The notes below the pieces were generated by a model that was not told where the DNA came from, did not search any database, and worked only from the letters and a program-made list of their open reading frames with translations. From Arthrobacter sp. OAP107 (GTDB lineage Bacteria; Actinomycetota; Actinomycetes; Actinomycetales; Micrococcaceae): 64,000 bases of DNA. How positions within the stretch are numbered: position 1 is the first letter of the stretch; each line of letters starts with the position of its first letter. Where the stretch lies: NCBI RefSeq assembly GCF_040546765.1, contig NZ_JBEPOK010000001.1, forward strand, positions 3,286,001 to 3,350,000, in the 5' to 3' direction. The translations under genes were made by a program, and so were the position numbers. Shown piece by piece: positions 8,172 through 15,748 of this stretch.

Positions 8172-9148
8172 CAGAACAGTGCCACCTTGGGGGTCTGCGG
8201 GAAGATGGCATCCAGTTTGTCGAGCTCGGCTCGGTCCGGCACCCAGGCAACCGCCCCGGCGTTCTGCCGGACCTGTTCCGGACGGGTGGCGCCGGCAATC
8301 ACGCTGCTGACCGACGGCTGTGCCGCCAGCCAGGAGAACGTCACCTGGACCTCGGTCAGGTCTCTGGCGGCGGCGAAGGCGCTGAACGCCTTCAGCTGCT
8401 GCCAGTCGGCGTCGTGCACCAGGTTGGTCCGCGTGTGGCTGAGGCGCGAGCCTTCCGGTGCCTGGTCTTGCGCGTACTTGCCGGTCAGCAGGCCGTTGGC
8501 CAGCGGGAAGTAGGGCAGCACGCCCAGCCCGTACGCTTCGGCGGCCGGTGTGACCTCCTGCTCGGCGCGGCGGTCCAGGAGGTTGTAGTGGTTCTGCGCT
8601 GAGACAAACCGGGCCCCGCCGCGGGCGCGGGCCACGAATTCGGCCTCGGCGATCTGCCAGCCGGCACGGTTCGAGTGGCCGATGTACCGGACCTTGCCGC
8701 TGGTGACGAGGTCGTTCAGCGCGTCGAGGGTCTCCTCGATCGGCGTCTGGGGATCGGGCGTGTGGAACTGGTACAGATCGATGTAGTCGGTGCCGAGCCG
8801 GCGCAGCGAGGCCTCCGCGGCGCGGATGACATAGCGGCGCGAACCGCGGGCACCGAAGTCCTCGCCGTTGGCTCCGCGCATGTCCATGCCGAACTTGGTG
8901 GCCACCACGACGTCGTCGCGCCTGGCCCCCAGGGCCTTGCCGAGCATCGTTTCGCTGAGTCCCGGCTCGCGGCCGTAGGTGTCGGCGACGTCGAAGAGGG
9001 TCACCCCGGCGTCGAGGGCGGCATGCACGACGGCGTCCGTCCCCTCCTGCGATTCGGTCACCGTGTTTGCCCGGCCCAGGTTGTTGCAGCCGAGGCCCAC
9101 GACGGAGACGGTCAGTCCGGATTTTCCAAGACGGCGGTATTCAGTCAT
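8171..9148 (-). CDS. Aldo/keto reductase
   Basis: A 325-residue NADPH-dependent oxidoreductase with a TIM-barrel fold. The catalytic tetrad is visible: Asp and Tyr in DVADTYGREPG, Lys in ATKFG, His in YQFHTP. The C-terminal SSVIAGATRPEQV region is the usual cofactor-phosphate loop. It resembles the L-glyceraldehyde 3-phosphate reductase/YghZ-like and auxin-induced-protein-like subgroup. It is coupled to the nucleoside hydrolase gene by a TGATG overlap, which hints at processing of the sugar released by that enzyme, but the substrate is unknown. Confidence 0.9.
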   Translation of the reverse strand: MTEYRRLGKSGLTVSVVGLGCNNLGRANTVTESQEGTDAVVHAALDAGVTLFDVADTYGREPGLSETMLGKALGARRDDVVVATKFGMDMRGANGEDFGARGSRRYVIRAAEASLRRLGTDYIDLYQFHTPDPQTPIEETLDALNDLVTSGKVRYIGHSNRAGWQIAEAEFVARARGGARFVSAQNHYNLLDRRAEQEVTPAAEAYGLGVLPYFPLANGLLTGKYAQDQAPEGSRLSHTRTNLVHDADWQQLKAFSAFAAARDLTEVQVTFSWLAAQPSVSSVIAGATRPEQVRQNAGAVAWVPDRAELDKLDAIFPQTPKVALF

Positions 9149-9239
9149 GGAATCACCCTATAACGGCGCAGGCGGCAGCTCCCCGGCCGGTCCGGCCCGC
9201 TTCGCGGCCGGCCGTTGCGCACCCGGCTGCAGGACCCGT

Positions 9240-9458
9240 TTAGGCGGAGGCGAAGTCCAGGCCGTGCTCCTCCAGCGCATCCTGGAGCTGGGCGAGGGTC
9301 CGCGGGCAGATGCCCGGCAGCGCCGCCAGCTGGCGCCGGCCGAACTGCGCCAGCTGTTCAAGTGACTCCACGCCTGAGTGGGCAAGGATTCTGCGGTCGG
9401 GCGAGGCGAGGCCCCGCGGAAGCGGCGTGCGGCCCGGCTTGGCTGACTTCTTTGTCAT
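9240..9458 (-). CDS. Small helix-hairpin-helix protein resembling the RNA polymerase alpha C-terminal domain
   Basis: A 72-residue protein: a basic N-terminus (MTKKSAKPGR), then two helix-hairpin-helix-like units (LASPDRRILAHSGVESLEQL, then LAALPGICPRTLAQLQDAL). The LPxGxxxPxxRxL...GxxxLxxL pattern is shared with RNA polymerase alpha-CTD-like and other small HhH DNA-binding proteins common in actinobacteria. It lies 67 bases downstream of the 186-residue hypothetical gene and could be the end of the dxs transcript. DNA binding is inferred from the fold only. Confidence 0.75.
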   Translation of the reverse strand: MTKKSAKPGRTPLPRGLASPDRRILAHSGVESLEQLAQFGRRQLAALPGICPRTLAQLQDALEEHGLDFASA

Positions 9459-9525
9459 GACGTTCTGCCTTCCCTTGTGCTTTGACTGCTTGAGGTGCTT
9501 GAACTGCCTTAGGTGTGAAGCTGGG

Positions 9526-10086
9526 TCAGAGGGTGAAGCTGGTCACCTGCTTGGGTGAATGCTTGAGCTTCAGGGCCGAGAGGTCGCTGAAGGGGGCGGC
9601 GCCGATGCTCAGCTTGGTGAAGTCGAGGTCCTCGCCGCGGATGCAGACCTTGATGGCGTTCACGGCCTTGTTCACGTCCGGGCAGAGGCAGAAGATGTTG
9701 AGCTTGGCGTCGCCGAATTCGGAGCGATCCACAATGCCCAGGCCGCGCCAGGCCAGGTGGCCGGACAGTGCGTCCTTGGCTTTCTCCTCGAGGTAGCGGT
9801 CGCGGCTGGTGCCTTCCCTGGTCTTGAGTGCGTACTGGGCCACCACCCAGTACTGCTCCTCGTCGGGAATTTCCGCGTAGCCGTCTTCGGTGCAGGCCAT
9901 CTCGAAGGCATCCATCAGCCGTTCCGCGGCTTCGGCGTCCGGGACGTCGGTCTCCTGGGTCTTGCTCTGGTGGCCAACGGCGCCGTGGTTCATGACGAAC
10001 TGGCCGTAGTCCTCGTCGTACCATGCTTCACGGAACAGCAGGGTCCCCTCGTCGTCGCGCTTGTAGACCCGGATAATTCCGCTCAT
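9526..10086 (-). CDS. Hypothetical protein, 186 residues
   Basis: I do not recognise a domain. The protein is soluble-looking, acidic in its first half, starts MSGIIRVYKRDDEG and has no signal peptide or membrane segment. It contains two cysteines in FCLCPD and a regular alpha/beta pattern in the C-terminal half. Its ATG overlaps the stop of the DUF402 gene (ATGA), so the two are translated together, and the pair follows dxs. A stand-alone protein of this length next to DUF402 may act with that phosphatase-like protein, but this is a guess. Confidence 0.8.
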   Translation of the reverse strand: MSGIIRVYKRDDEGTLLFREAWYDEDYGQFVMNHGAVGHQSKTQETDVPDAEAAERLMDAFEMACTEDGYAEIPDEEQYWVVAQYALKTREGTSRDRYLEEKAKDALSGHLAWRGLGIVDRSEFGDAKLNIFCLCPDVNKAVNAIKVCIRGEDLDFTKLSIGAAPFSDLSALKLKHSPKQVTSFTL

Positions 10087-10628
10087 GCCCGTCCTCTCAT
10101 AAACCAGGTGGTATCGGTGCCGTCAAAGGGCGCATCCTGGCCTTTGACGGCCAGGAACAGGGAGTCGCACTCGGCCTGCATGGCGCGCACCAGCGTCTCA
10201 GGGTACTCCATGCGGAGCCGGTGCTCGGCGAACTCGTCCTCGTCGTCGACGAACACGCCGCGCTTTACCGAGCGGATGACGTCCAGGTCCATGTCGATCA
10301 TATGGAATTCTGTTACGCCGGGCTTGATCCGGTGCCACTCGTGGCCGGTGGCCAGGTCGACATAGACGCGGAAGTCGCCAGGGTAGGTGTCGTCGTAGAA
10401 GGTGACAACGAACTCCCCGGTCCGCGGAACGAGGAGCACGGCGTCGGAGGCGGTGTAAAAGGCGGCGCCGGGGCGGGAGCAGAACTCGTTGGCCGGCTGG
10501 AAGATCCACCAGCCGTGCTGGTCTTCGCCGAGGTAGCGGCCGGGCACCACCCAATGGGCTGTGCCGTCCCACTTGCGGTTCCGGGACACCACCAGTTCGC
10601 CTGGCTGCAGGGAATCAGGCTCCCTCAC
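10083..10628 (-). CDS. DUF402 domain protein (FomD/Ntdp-like nucleotide phosphatase fold)
   Basis: A 181-residue protein starting at a GTG that overlaps the dxs stop codon (GTGA, bases 10625-10628). The WVVPGRYLGEDQHGWWIFQP start and the middle TFYDDTYPGDFRVYVDL ... MIDMDLDVI segment match DUF402. Characterised members (Staphylococcus Ntdp, Streptomyces FomD) hydrolyse nucleotide di- or triphosphates or CDP-linked compounds, with metal held by the conserved acidic residues of the Asp-rich strand (here DMDLDV and YVDL). Coupling to dxs, the first enzyme of the MEP isoprenoid pathway whose intermediates include CDP-linked sugar alcohols, is suggestive, but the substrate is unproven. The longer open frame upstream overlaps dxs and is not used. 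Confidence 0.85.
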   Translation of the reverse strand: MREPDSLQPGELVVSRNRKWDGTAHWVVPGRYLGEDQHGWWIFQPANEFCSRPGAAFYTASDAVLLVPRTGEFVVTFYDDTYPGDFRVYVDLATGHEWHRIKPGVTEFHMIDMDLDVIRSVKRGVFVDDEDEFAEHRLRMEYPETLVRAMQAECDSLFLAVKGQDAPFDGTDTTWFMRGRA

Positions 10629-12598
10629 AGTTTGGGCAGGCTTCCGGTGGTGGGGTGTTCCTGGCCCGGCAGCGGACGCGCGAACGGGACCTTGGTCCCA
10701 AGAACCTGGGCAACGACGTCGTGGGTGATCTGCTGGGCGGTGAGGCCTACGCGTTCCAGTACCTGGCTCCGTGTTCCGTGGTCCAGGAATTCGACCGGCA
10801 GTCCAACCTCGTTCAGGGCAGTGTCCACGCCGGCGGCGCGCATCTCCTGGCGGATCCGCGATCCGACTCCCCCGGCCCGGACGCCGTCCTCGATGCAGAT
10901 GACGAGGCGGTGCCTGGCGGCCAGTGCGATGATCGACTTCCGGACCGGGAGCACCCAGCGCGGATCGACGACCGTGGAGCTGATGCCCTGGGCACCGAGC
11001 CGGTTGGCGACGTTCAGGGCCAGCTCGGACATGGCGCCCACACTGACGATCAGGACGTCGTTTTCCGTGGAGCCGGCGGGGCGGCGGGACAGCACGTCCA
11101 CGCCGTCGTCGAGCCGTTCGATGGCCTCGACCTCGGCGCCGACGGTTCCCTTGGAATAGCGGATGACTGTGGGGGCGTCCTCGATCGCGACGGCTTCGCG
11201 GAGTTCCTCCCGCAGCCTGGTGGCATCGCGTGGGGCCGCCAGGTGCAGCCCGGGAACGATCTGGACCATGGCCATGTCCCACATCCCGTGATGGCTGGCG
11301 CCGTCGGGGCCGGTGACGCCGGCGCGGTCCAGGACGACCGTTACGCCGGCCTTGTGCAGGGCGACGTCCATCAGGAGCTGGTCGAAGGCACGGTTGAGGA
11401 AGGTGGCGTAGACGGCCACCACCGGGTGCAGCCCGCCGAAAGCCATGCCCGCGGCGGAGGTGAGGGCATGCTGTTCGGCAATGCCGACGTCGAACACGCG
11501 TTCCGGGTGCCGTGCCGCGAACTTGTGCAGCCCCACCGGGATGAGCATGGCGCCGGTGATGCCGACGATGTCCTTACGCTCGTCGGCGATGTCCGCGATT
11601 TCATCGGCGAAGACCGACGTCCAGGACTTCGCGCCGCCGGCTTCTGCGGGCTCGCCCGTCTCGGGGTCGATGATTCCGACGGCGTGGAACTGGTCCGCTT
11701 CATGGGCACGGGCGGGTGCGTACCCATGACCCTTTTCGGTCATGGCGTGCACGATGACCGGCCCGGCATAGTTCCTGGCCGTTGAGAGGGCGTGCTCCAT
11801 GGCCTGGAGGTTGTGGCCGTCCACCGGGCCGATGTACTTCATGCCGAGGTCCTCGAACATGCCCTGCGGGGCCCACCAGTCCTTGATGCCCTTTTTCATG
11901 GCGTGCAGGCTCTTGTAGGTGAACTGGCCGGCGGGGCCGCCGTTCTGGAGCCTCTTCTTCCACCAGTCCAGCGCGCCCTCGTAGGCCGGGGCGGCGCGGA
12001 GTGAGTCGATGGTGGGGCGCAGCGACGCCAGATAGTCGGCAAAGCCGCCCACCGTAGGCGCGTAGGAGCGGCCGTTGTCGTTCACGACGATGACGACGCG
12101 GCGCTTCTTGTCCGCAGCGATGTTGTTGATGGCTTCCCAGGCCATGCCGCCGGTCAGCGCGCCATCCCCGACGACGGCGACGACGTACCGGTCGCCGTCG
12201 CCGGTCAGCTGGCGGGCGCGTGAAATGCCGTCGGCCCAGGACAGCGAGGAGGAGGCGTGGGAGCTTTCGACGATGTCGTGCTCGGACTCGGCACGGTCCG
12301 GGTAACCGGACAGGCCGCCCTGCTGGCGGAGGGTGCTGAAGTCGTGCCGTCCGGTCAGGAGCTTGTGCACGTAGGACTGGTGGCCGGTATCAAAGACGAT
12401 GCTGTCGCGGGGCGAATCGAAGATCCGGTGCACCGCCATGGTCAGTTCGACGACGCCGAGGTTGGGACCAAGGTGCCCTCCCGTCTGGGAGACGTTGCCG
12501 ATCAGGAATTCCCTGACCTCGGCGGCCAGCTGATCCAGCTGCGCCGCGGCCAACTTGCTCAGGTCCTGCGGATTCCGGATGGTCTCCAAGAGTCCCAA
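10625..12598 (-). CDS. dxs: 1-deoxy-D-xylulose-5-phosphate synthase
   Basis: The 657-residue thiamine-diphosphate enzyme that condenses pyruvate and glyceraldehyde 3-phosphate in the first step of the MEP isoprenoid pathway. The ThDP-binding GDGALTGGMAWEAINN, the FDTGHQSYVHK histidine region and the transketolase-like central domain (VFDVGIAEQHALTSAAGMA) are all present. The start is taken as TTG at 12598 because GAAGGAGGGG precedes it and the family begins with (M)GLLETIRNPQDL; the frame stays open upstream to 12700 but without family resemblance. It heads a four-gene run (dxs, DUF402, hypothetical, HhH) with 4-base overlaps at the first two junctions. Confidence 0.96.
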   Translation of the reverse strand: MGLLETIRNPQDLSKLAAAQLDQLAAEVREFLIGNVSQTGGHLGPNLGVVELTMAVHRIFDSPRDSIVFDTGHQSYVHKLLTGRHDFSTLRQQGGLSGYPDRAESEHDIVESSHASSSLSWADGISRARQLTGDGDRYVVAVVGDGALTGGMAWEAINNIAADKKRRVVIVVNDNGRSYAPTVGGFADYLASLRPTIDSLRAAPAYEGALDWWKKRLQNGGPAGQFTYKSLHAMKKGIKDWWAPQGMFEDLGMKYIGPVDGHNLQAMEHALSTARNYAGPVIVHAMTEKGHGYAPARAHEADQFHAVGIIDPETGEPAEAGGAKSWTSVFADEIADIADERKDIVGITGAMLIPVGLHKFAARHPERVFDVGIAEQHALTSAAGMAFGGLHPVVAVYATFLNRAFDQLLMDVALHKAGVTVVLDRAGVTGPDGASHHGMWDMAMVQIVPGLHLAAPRDATRLREELREAVAIEDAPTVIRYSKGTVGAEVEAIERLDDGVDVLSRRPAGSTENDVLIVSVGAMSELALNVANRLGAQGISSTVVDPRWVLPVRKSIIALAARHRLVICIEDGVRAGGVGSRIRQEMRAAGVDTALNEVGLPVEFLDHGTRSQVLERVGLTAQQITHDVVAQVLGTKVPFARPLPGQEHPTTGSLPKL

Positions 12599-12653
12599 CG
12601 GCCCCTCCTTCGGCTGGTAGACATGCCTATTAACTCTAACGCCTCCACGCAAA

Positions 12654-12686
12654 CGCATGGGGCAGTGCCAGCGCATGGGGCAGTGC
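12654..12686. repeat. Short direct repeat, two 15-bp copies
   Basis: CGCATGGGGCAGTGC occurs at 12654-12668 and 12672-12686 (18-base period), in the 56 to 88 bases upstream of the dxs TTG. It may lie in the dxs promoter region or be a local slippage duplication. Confidence 0.6.
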
Positions 12687-12700
12687 TGGCCGCAACGCAC

Positions 12701-12734
12701 AGGCCCCGGCCGGTCTGCTGACCGGCCGGGGCCT
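12701..12734 (-). terminator. Hairpin downstream of acnA
   Basis: AGGCCCCGGCCGGT (12701-12714) and its exact complement (12721-12734) with a 6-base loop lie 40 bases beyond the acnA stop codon, with dxs following on the same strand. The 14-bp GC-rich stem has no T-run, as is common in high-GC actinobacteria. Confidence 0.7.
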
Positions 12735-12773
12735 CATCGCGCTGCTTACCGGGCCTGGCCCGGCTGGATCCCG

Positions 12774-15599
12774 CTAGTTAGCGGAGATCTGGCGCAGAAC
12801 GTACTGCAGGATGCCGCCGTTGCGGTAGTAGTCCGCTTCACCCGGGGTGTCGATGCGGAGCACTGCGTCGAAGGACTTGGTGGAGCCGTCCTCGGCGGTG
12901 GCGGTGACCTTGAGGGTCTTGGGCGTGGTGCCTTCGTTCAGGGCGGTGACGCCCTCCACAGCGAAGGTTTCCGTGCCCGTCAGGCCCAGCGTGGCAGCGG
13001 ACTCGCCCGCCGGGAACTGCAGCGGAAGAACGCCCATGCCGATGAGGTTGGAGCGGTGGATGCGCTCGTAGCTCTCGGCGATGACGGCCTTGACGCCCAG
13101 CAGTGCCGTGCCCTTGGCTGCCCAGTCACGGGACGAACCGGAGCCGTACTCCTTGCCGGCCAGGACCACCAGCGGGGTGCCGGCTGCCTGGTAGTTCTGA
13201 GCGGCGTCGTAGACGTAGGCCTGCGGGCCGTCAGCCTGGGTGAAGTCGCGGGTGAAGCCGCCCTCCACGCCGTCCAGGAGCTGGTTCTTGATGCGGATGT
13301 TCGCGAACGTGCCGCGGATCATGACCTCGTGGTTGCCACGGCGCGAGCCGTAGGAGTTGAAGTCCTTGCGCTCCACGCCGTTGGCCAGCAGGTACTGGCC
13401 GGCGGGGGTGTCGGACTTGAACGAACCGGCCGGGGAGATGTGGTCCGTGGTGACGGAGTCGCCGAGCTTGAGCAGCACGCGGGCACCGGCGATGTCCTGG
13501 ACGGGCTCCGGCTGGGCCTTCATGCCCTCGAAGTACGGGGGCTTCCGGACGTACGTGGACTTTTCATCCCAGGCGAAGGTGTCACCGGCGGGGGTGTCGA
13601 GCGCCTTCCAGCGGTCGTCGCCCTCGAAGACGCCCTCGTAGCCCTTGGCGAACATCTCCTTGTCGATGGAGGAGTCGATGACTTCCTGGACCTCGACAGG
13701 GTTGGGCCAGATGTCCTTCAGGAAGACGTCGTTGCCTGCTTCGTCCTTGCCCAGGGGGTCGGTCTCGAAGTCGAAGTCCATGGAACCGGCCAGGGCGTAG
13801 GCGATGACCAGCGGCGGGGAGGCCAGGTAGTTCATCTTGACGTCCGGGTTGATGCGGCCTTCGAAGTTGCGGTTGCCCGAGAGCACGGCGCTGACGGCGA
13901 GGTCGTTGGCCTGGATGGCTTCGGAGATCTCGGCTTCCAGCGGGCCGGAGTTGCCGATGCAGGTGGCGCAGCCGTAGCCCACGATGTAGAAGCCGAGCTT
14001 CTCCAGGTACGGGGTGAGGCCGGACTTCTCGTAGTAGTCGGTGACCACTTTGGAACCGGGGGCAACGGAGGTCTTGACCCACGGCTTGGCGGTGAGGCCC
14101 TTGTTCACGGCGTTGCGTGCCAGCACGGCGGCTGCAAGCATGACCGACGGGTTGGACGTGTTGGTGCACGAGGTGATCGAGGCGATGGTCACCGCTCCGT
14201 GGTCCAGGTCGAACTCGCGGCCGTCCTCCATCTTGATGGCGACGGGGCTGGAGATGCGGCCCTCGGCACCGTGCGCGGCGGAGTACTTCGGCGGAACGCG
14301 GTCGCTGTCGGTCACGTGCGTGGCGCCGGTGGTGAAGGAGGGCGGGTCGGAAGCCGGGAAGGATTCCTCCAGCGACTCATCCAGCGAGCCGGCGTCGGCG
14401 TCGTGGGTGACGTAGTTCTTGAGGTCGTGGCGGAACTCGTCCTTGGCCTCGGTCAGCTCGATGCGGTCCTGCGGACGCTTCGGGCCGGCGATCGAGGGAA
14501 CCACGGTGGAGAGGTCCAGTTCGAGGTACTCGGAGAAGCGCAGTTCGCGGGACGGATCGTGCCAGAGGCCCTGCTCCTTGGCGTAGGCCTCCACCAGGGC
14601 GACGTTCTCCTCGGGCCGGCCGGTGAGGCGCAGGTAGTCGAGGGTGACGTCGTCGATCGGGAACATGGCAGCCGTGGAGCCGAACTCGGGGCTCATGTTG
14701 CCGATCGTGGCCCGGTTGGCCAGCGGCACCGCGGCAACGCCTTCGCCGTAGAACTCCACGAATTTGCCCACAACACCGTGCTTGCGCAGCATCTCGGTGA
14801 TGGTGAGCACGACGTCGGTGGCGGTGGCACCGGCAGGGATGCTGCCGCTGAGCTTGAAGCCAACCACGCGCGGGATGAGCATGGAAACCGGCTGGCCGAG
14901 CATGGCCGCCTCGGCTTCGATGCCGCCGACGCCCCAGCCGAGCACGCCCATGCCGTTCACCATGGTGGTGTGCGAGTCGGTGCCGACGCAGGTGTCGGGG
15001 TAGGCGCGCAGCGCGCCGTCAACGGTGCGGGTCATGATGGTGCGGGCCAGGTATTCGATGTTGACCTGGTGCACGATGCCGGTTCCCGGCGGGACGACCT
15101 TGAAGTCGTCGAACGCGGTCTGGCCCCAGCGCAGGAACTGGTAGCGCTCACCGTTGCGCTGGTATTCGATCTCCATGTTGCGCTCCAGTGCGCCGGAGTT
15201 ACCGAAAACGTCGATCTGGACGGAGTGGTCAATGACCATCTCGGCCGGGGCCAGCGGGTTCACCCTCTTCGGATCACCGCCGAGCTCCTTGACAGCCTCA
15301 CGCATGGTGGCAAGGTCCACCACGCAGGGGACACCAGTGAAGTCCTGCATGATCACGCGGGCGGGCGTGAACTGGATTTCAGTGTCGGGCTGGGCATTCG
15401 GGTCCCATCCTGCCAGGGCGCGTACGTGATCGGCGGTGATGTTCGCGCCGTCCTCGGTCCTCAGCAGGTTTTCAAGCAGTACCTTAAGGCTGAACGGAAG
15501 GGTTTCTGAACCTTCAACGGAGTTCAACCGGAAAATTTCGTATTCGGTTCCGGCAACATCAAGTTTGCCTTTTGAACCGAAGCTGTCCACAGTGCTCAT
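12774..15599 (-). CDS. acnA: Aconitate hydratase A
   Basis: The 941-residue [4Fe-4S] enzyme isomerising citrate to isocitrate in the TCA cycle. The cluster cysteines are visible in SCTNTSNPS (near residue 474) and CATCIGNSG (near residue 540), and the C-terminal swivel domain begins around DHISPAGSF and includes GSSRDWAAKG. An acidic insertion containing ESFPASDPP (about residues 405-430) appears to be a linker extension of actinobacterial aconitases. Start ATG 15599 is preceded by AGGAGTCCTGCG. The gene has its own upstream region with a long palindrome and a strong hairpin downstream, so it is probably transcribed alone. Confidence 0.97.
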   Translation of the reverse strand: MSTVDSFGSKGKLDVAGTEYEIFRLNSVEGSETLPFSLKVLLENLLRTEDGANITADHVRALAGWDPNAQPDTEIQFTPARVIMQDFTGVPCVVDLATMREAVKELGGDPKRVNPLAPAEMVIDHSVQIDVFGNSGALERNMEIEYQRNGERYQFLRWGQTAFDDFKVVPPGTGIVHQVNIEYLARTIMTRTVDGALRAYPDTCVGTDSHTTMVNGMGVLGWGVGGIEAEAAMLGQPVSMLIPRVVGFKLSGSIPAGATATDVVLTITEMLRKHGVVGKFVEFYGEGVAAVPLANRATIGNMSPEFGSTAAMFPIDDVTLDYLRLTGRPEENVALVEAYAKEQGLWHDPSRELRFSEYLELDLSTVVPSIAGPKRPQDRIELTEAKDEFRHDLKNYVTHDADAGSLDESLEESFPASDPPSFTTGATHVTDSDRVPPKYSAAHGAEGRISSPVAIKMEDGREFDLDHGAVTIASITSCTNTSNPSVMLAAAVLARNAVNKGLTAKPWVKTSVAPGSKVVTDYYEKSGLTPYLEKLGFYIVGYGCATCIGNSGPLEAEISEAIQANDLAVSAVLSGNRNFEGRINPDVKMNYLASPPLVIAYALAGSMDFDFETDPLGKDEAGNDVFLKDIWPNPVEVQEVIDSSIDKEMFAKGYEGVFEGDDRWKALDTPAGDTFAWDEKSTYVRKPPYFEGMKAQPEPVQDIAGARVLLKLGDSVTTDHISPAGSFKSDTPAGQYLLANGVERKDFNSYGSRRGNHEVMIRGTFANIRIKNQLLDGVEGGFTRDFTQADGPQAYVYDAAQNYQAAGTPLVVLAGKEYGSGSSRDWAAKGTALLGVKAVIAESYERIHRSNLIGMGVLPLQFPAGESAATLGLTGTETFAVEGVTALNEGTTPKTLKVTATAEDGSTKSFDAVLRIDTPGEADYYRNGGILQYVLRQISAN

Positions 15600-15651
15600 C
15601 GCAGGACTCCTCTCGCAACAGTTTCATCTTTGTCGCGCGGTTGACCGCTTG

Positions 15652-15673
15652 CTAGTTAGGACACCCTAATTAG
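15652..15673. promoter_or_regulatory. 22-bp palindrome in the acnA promoter region
   Basis: Arms CTAGTTAGG (15652-15660) and CCTAATTAG (15665-15673) flank ACAC; 8 of 9 positions are symmetrical, with a perfect TTAGG-N4-CCTAA core. It lies 53-74 bases upstream of the acnA start in otherwise GC-rich sequence, so a dimeric repressor or activator site is likely. The half site recalls the DtxR/IdeR iron box (TTAGG...CCTAA), but the spacing is 4 rather than 9, so I do not assign it. Confidence 0.6.
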
Positions 15674-15748
15674 TGCCGGTCGCATCAAACTGCATGGTCA
15701 GCCGGGAACACGGGCGCGACGGGGGCTACATCGCCCATAGTAGTTGCA

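Noticed and set aside
10083..11282. Extended DUF402 reading frame of 399 codons
   Set aside because: Upstream part overlaps dxs in another frame and is Arg/Pro-rich without resemblance; the GTG at 10628 with the GTGA overlap is the natural start.
12657..15509. 950-codon open frame on the plus strand opposite acnA
   Set aside because: Low-complexity Gly/Val/Arg-rich translation with no motifs, exactly mirroring a highly conserved aconitase; long antisense frames are a codon-bias artefact in GC-rich DNA.
15652..15673. IdeR/DtxR iron box before acnA
   Set aside because: Half sites TTAGG/CCTAA fit, but they are 4 rather than 9 bases apart and overall agreement with the 19-bp consensus is poor.
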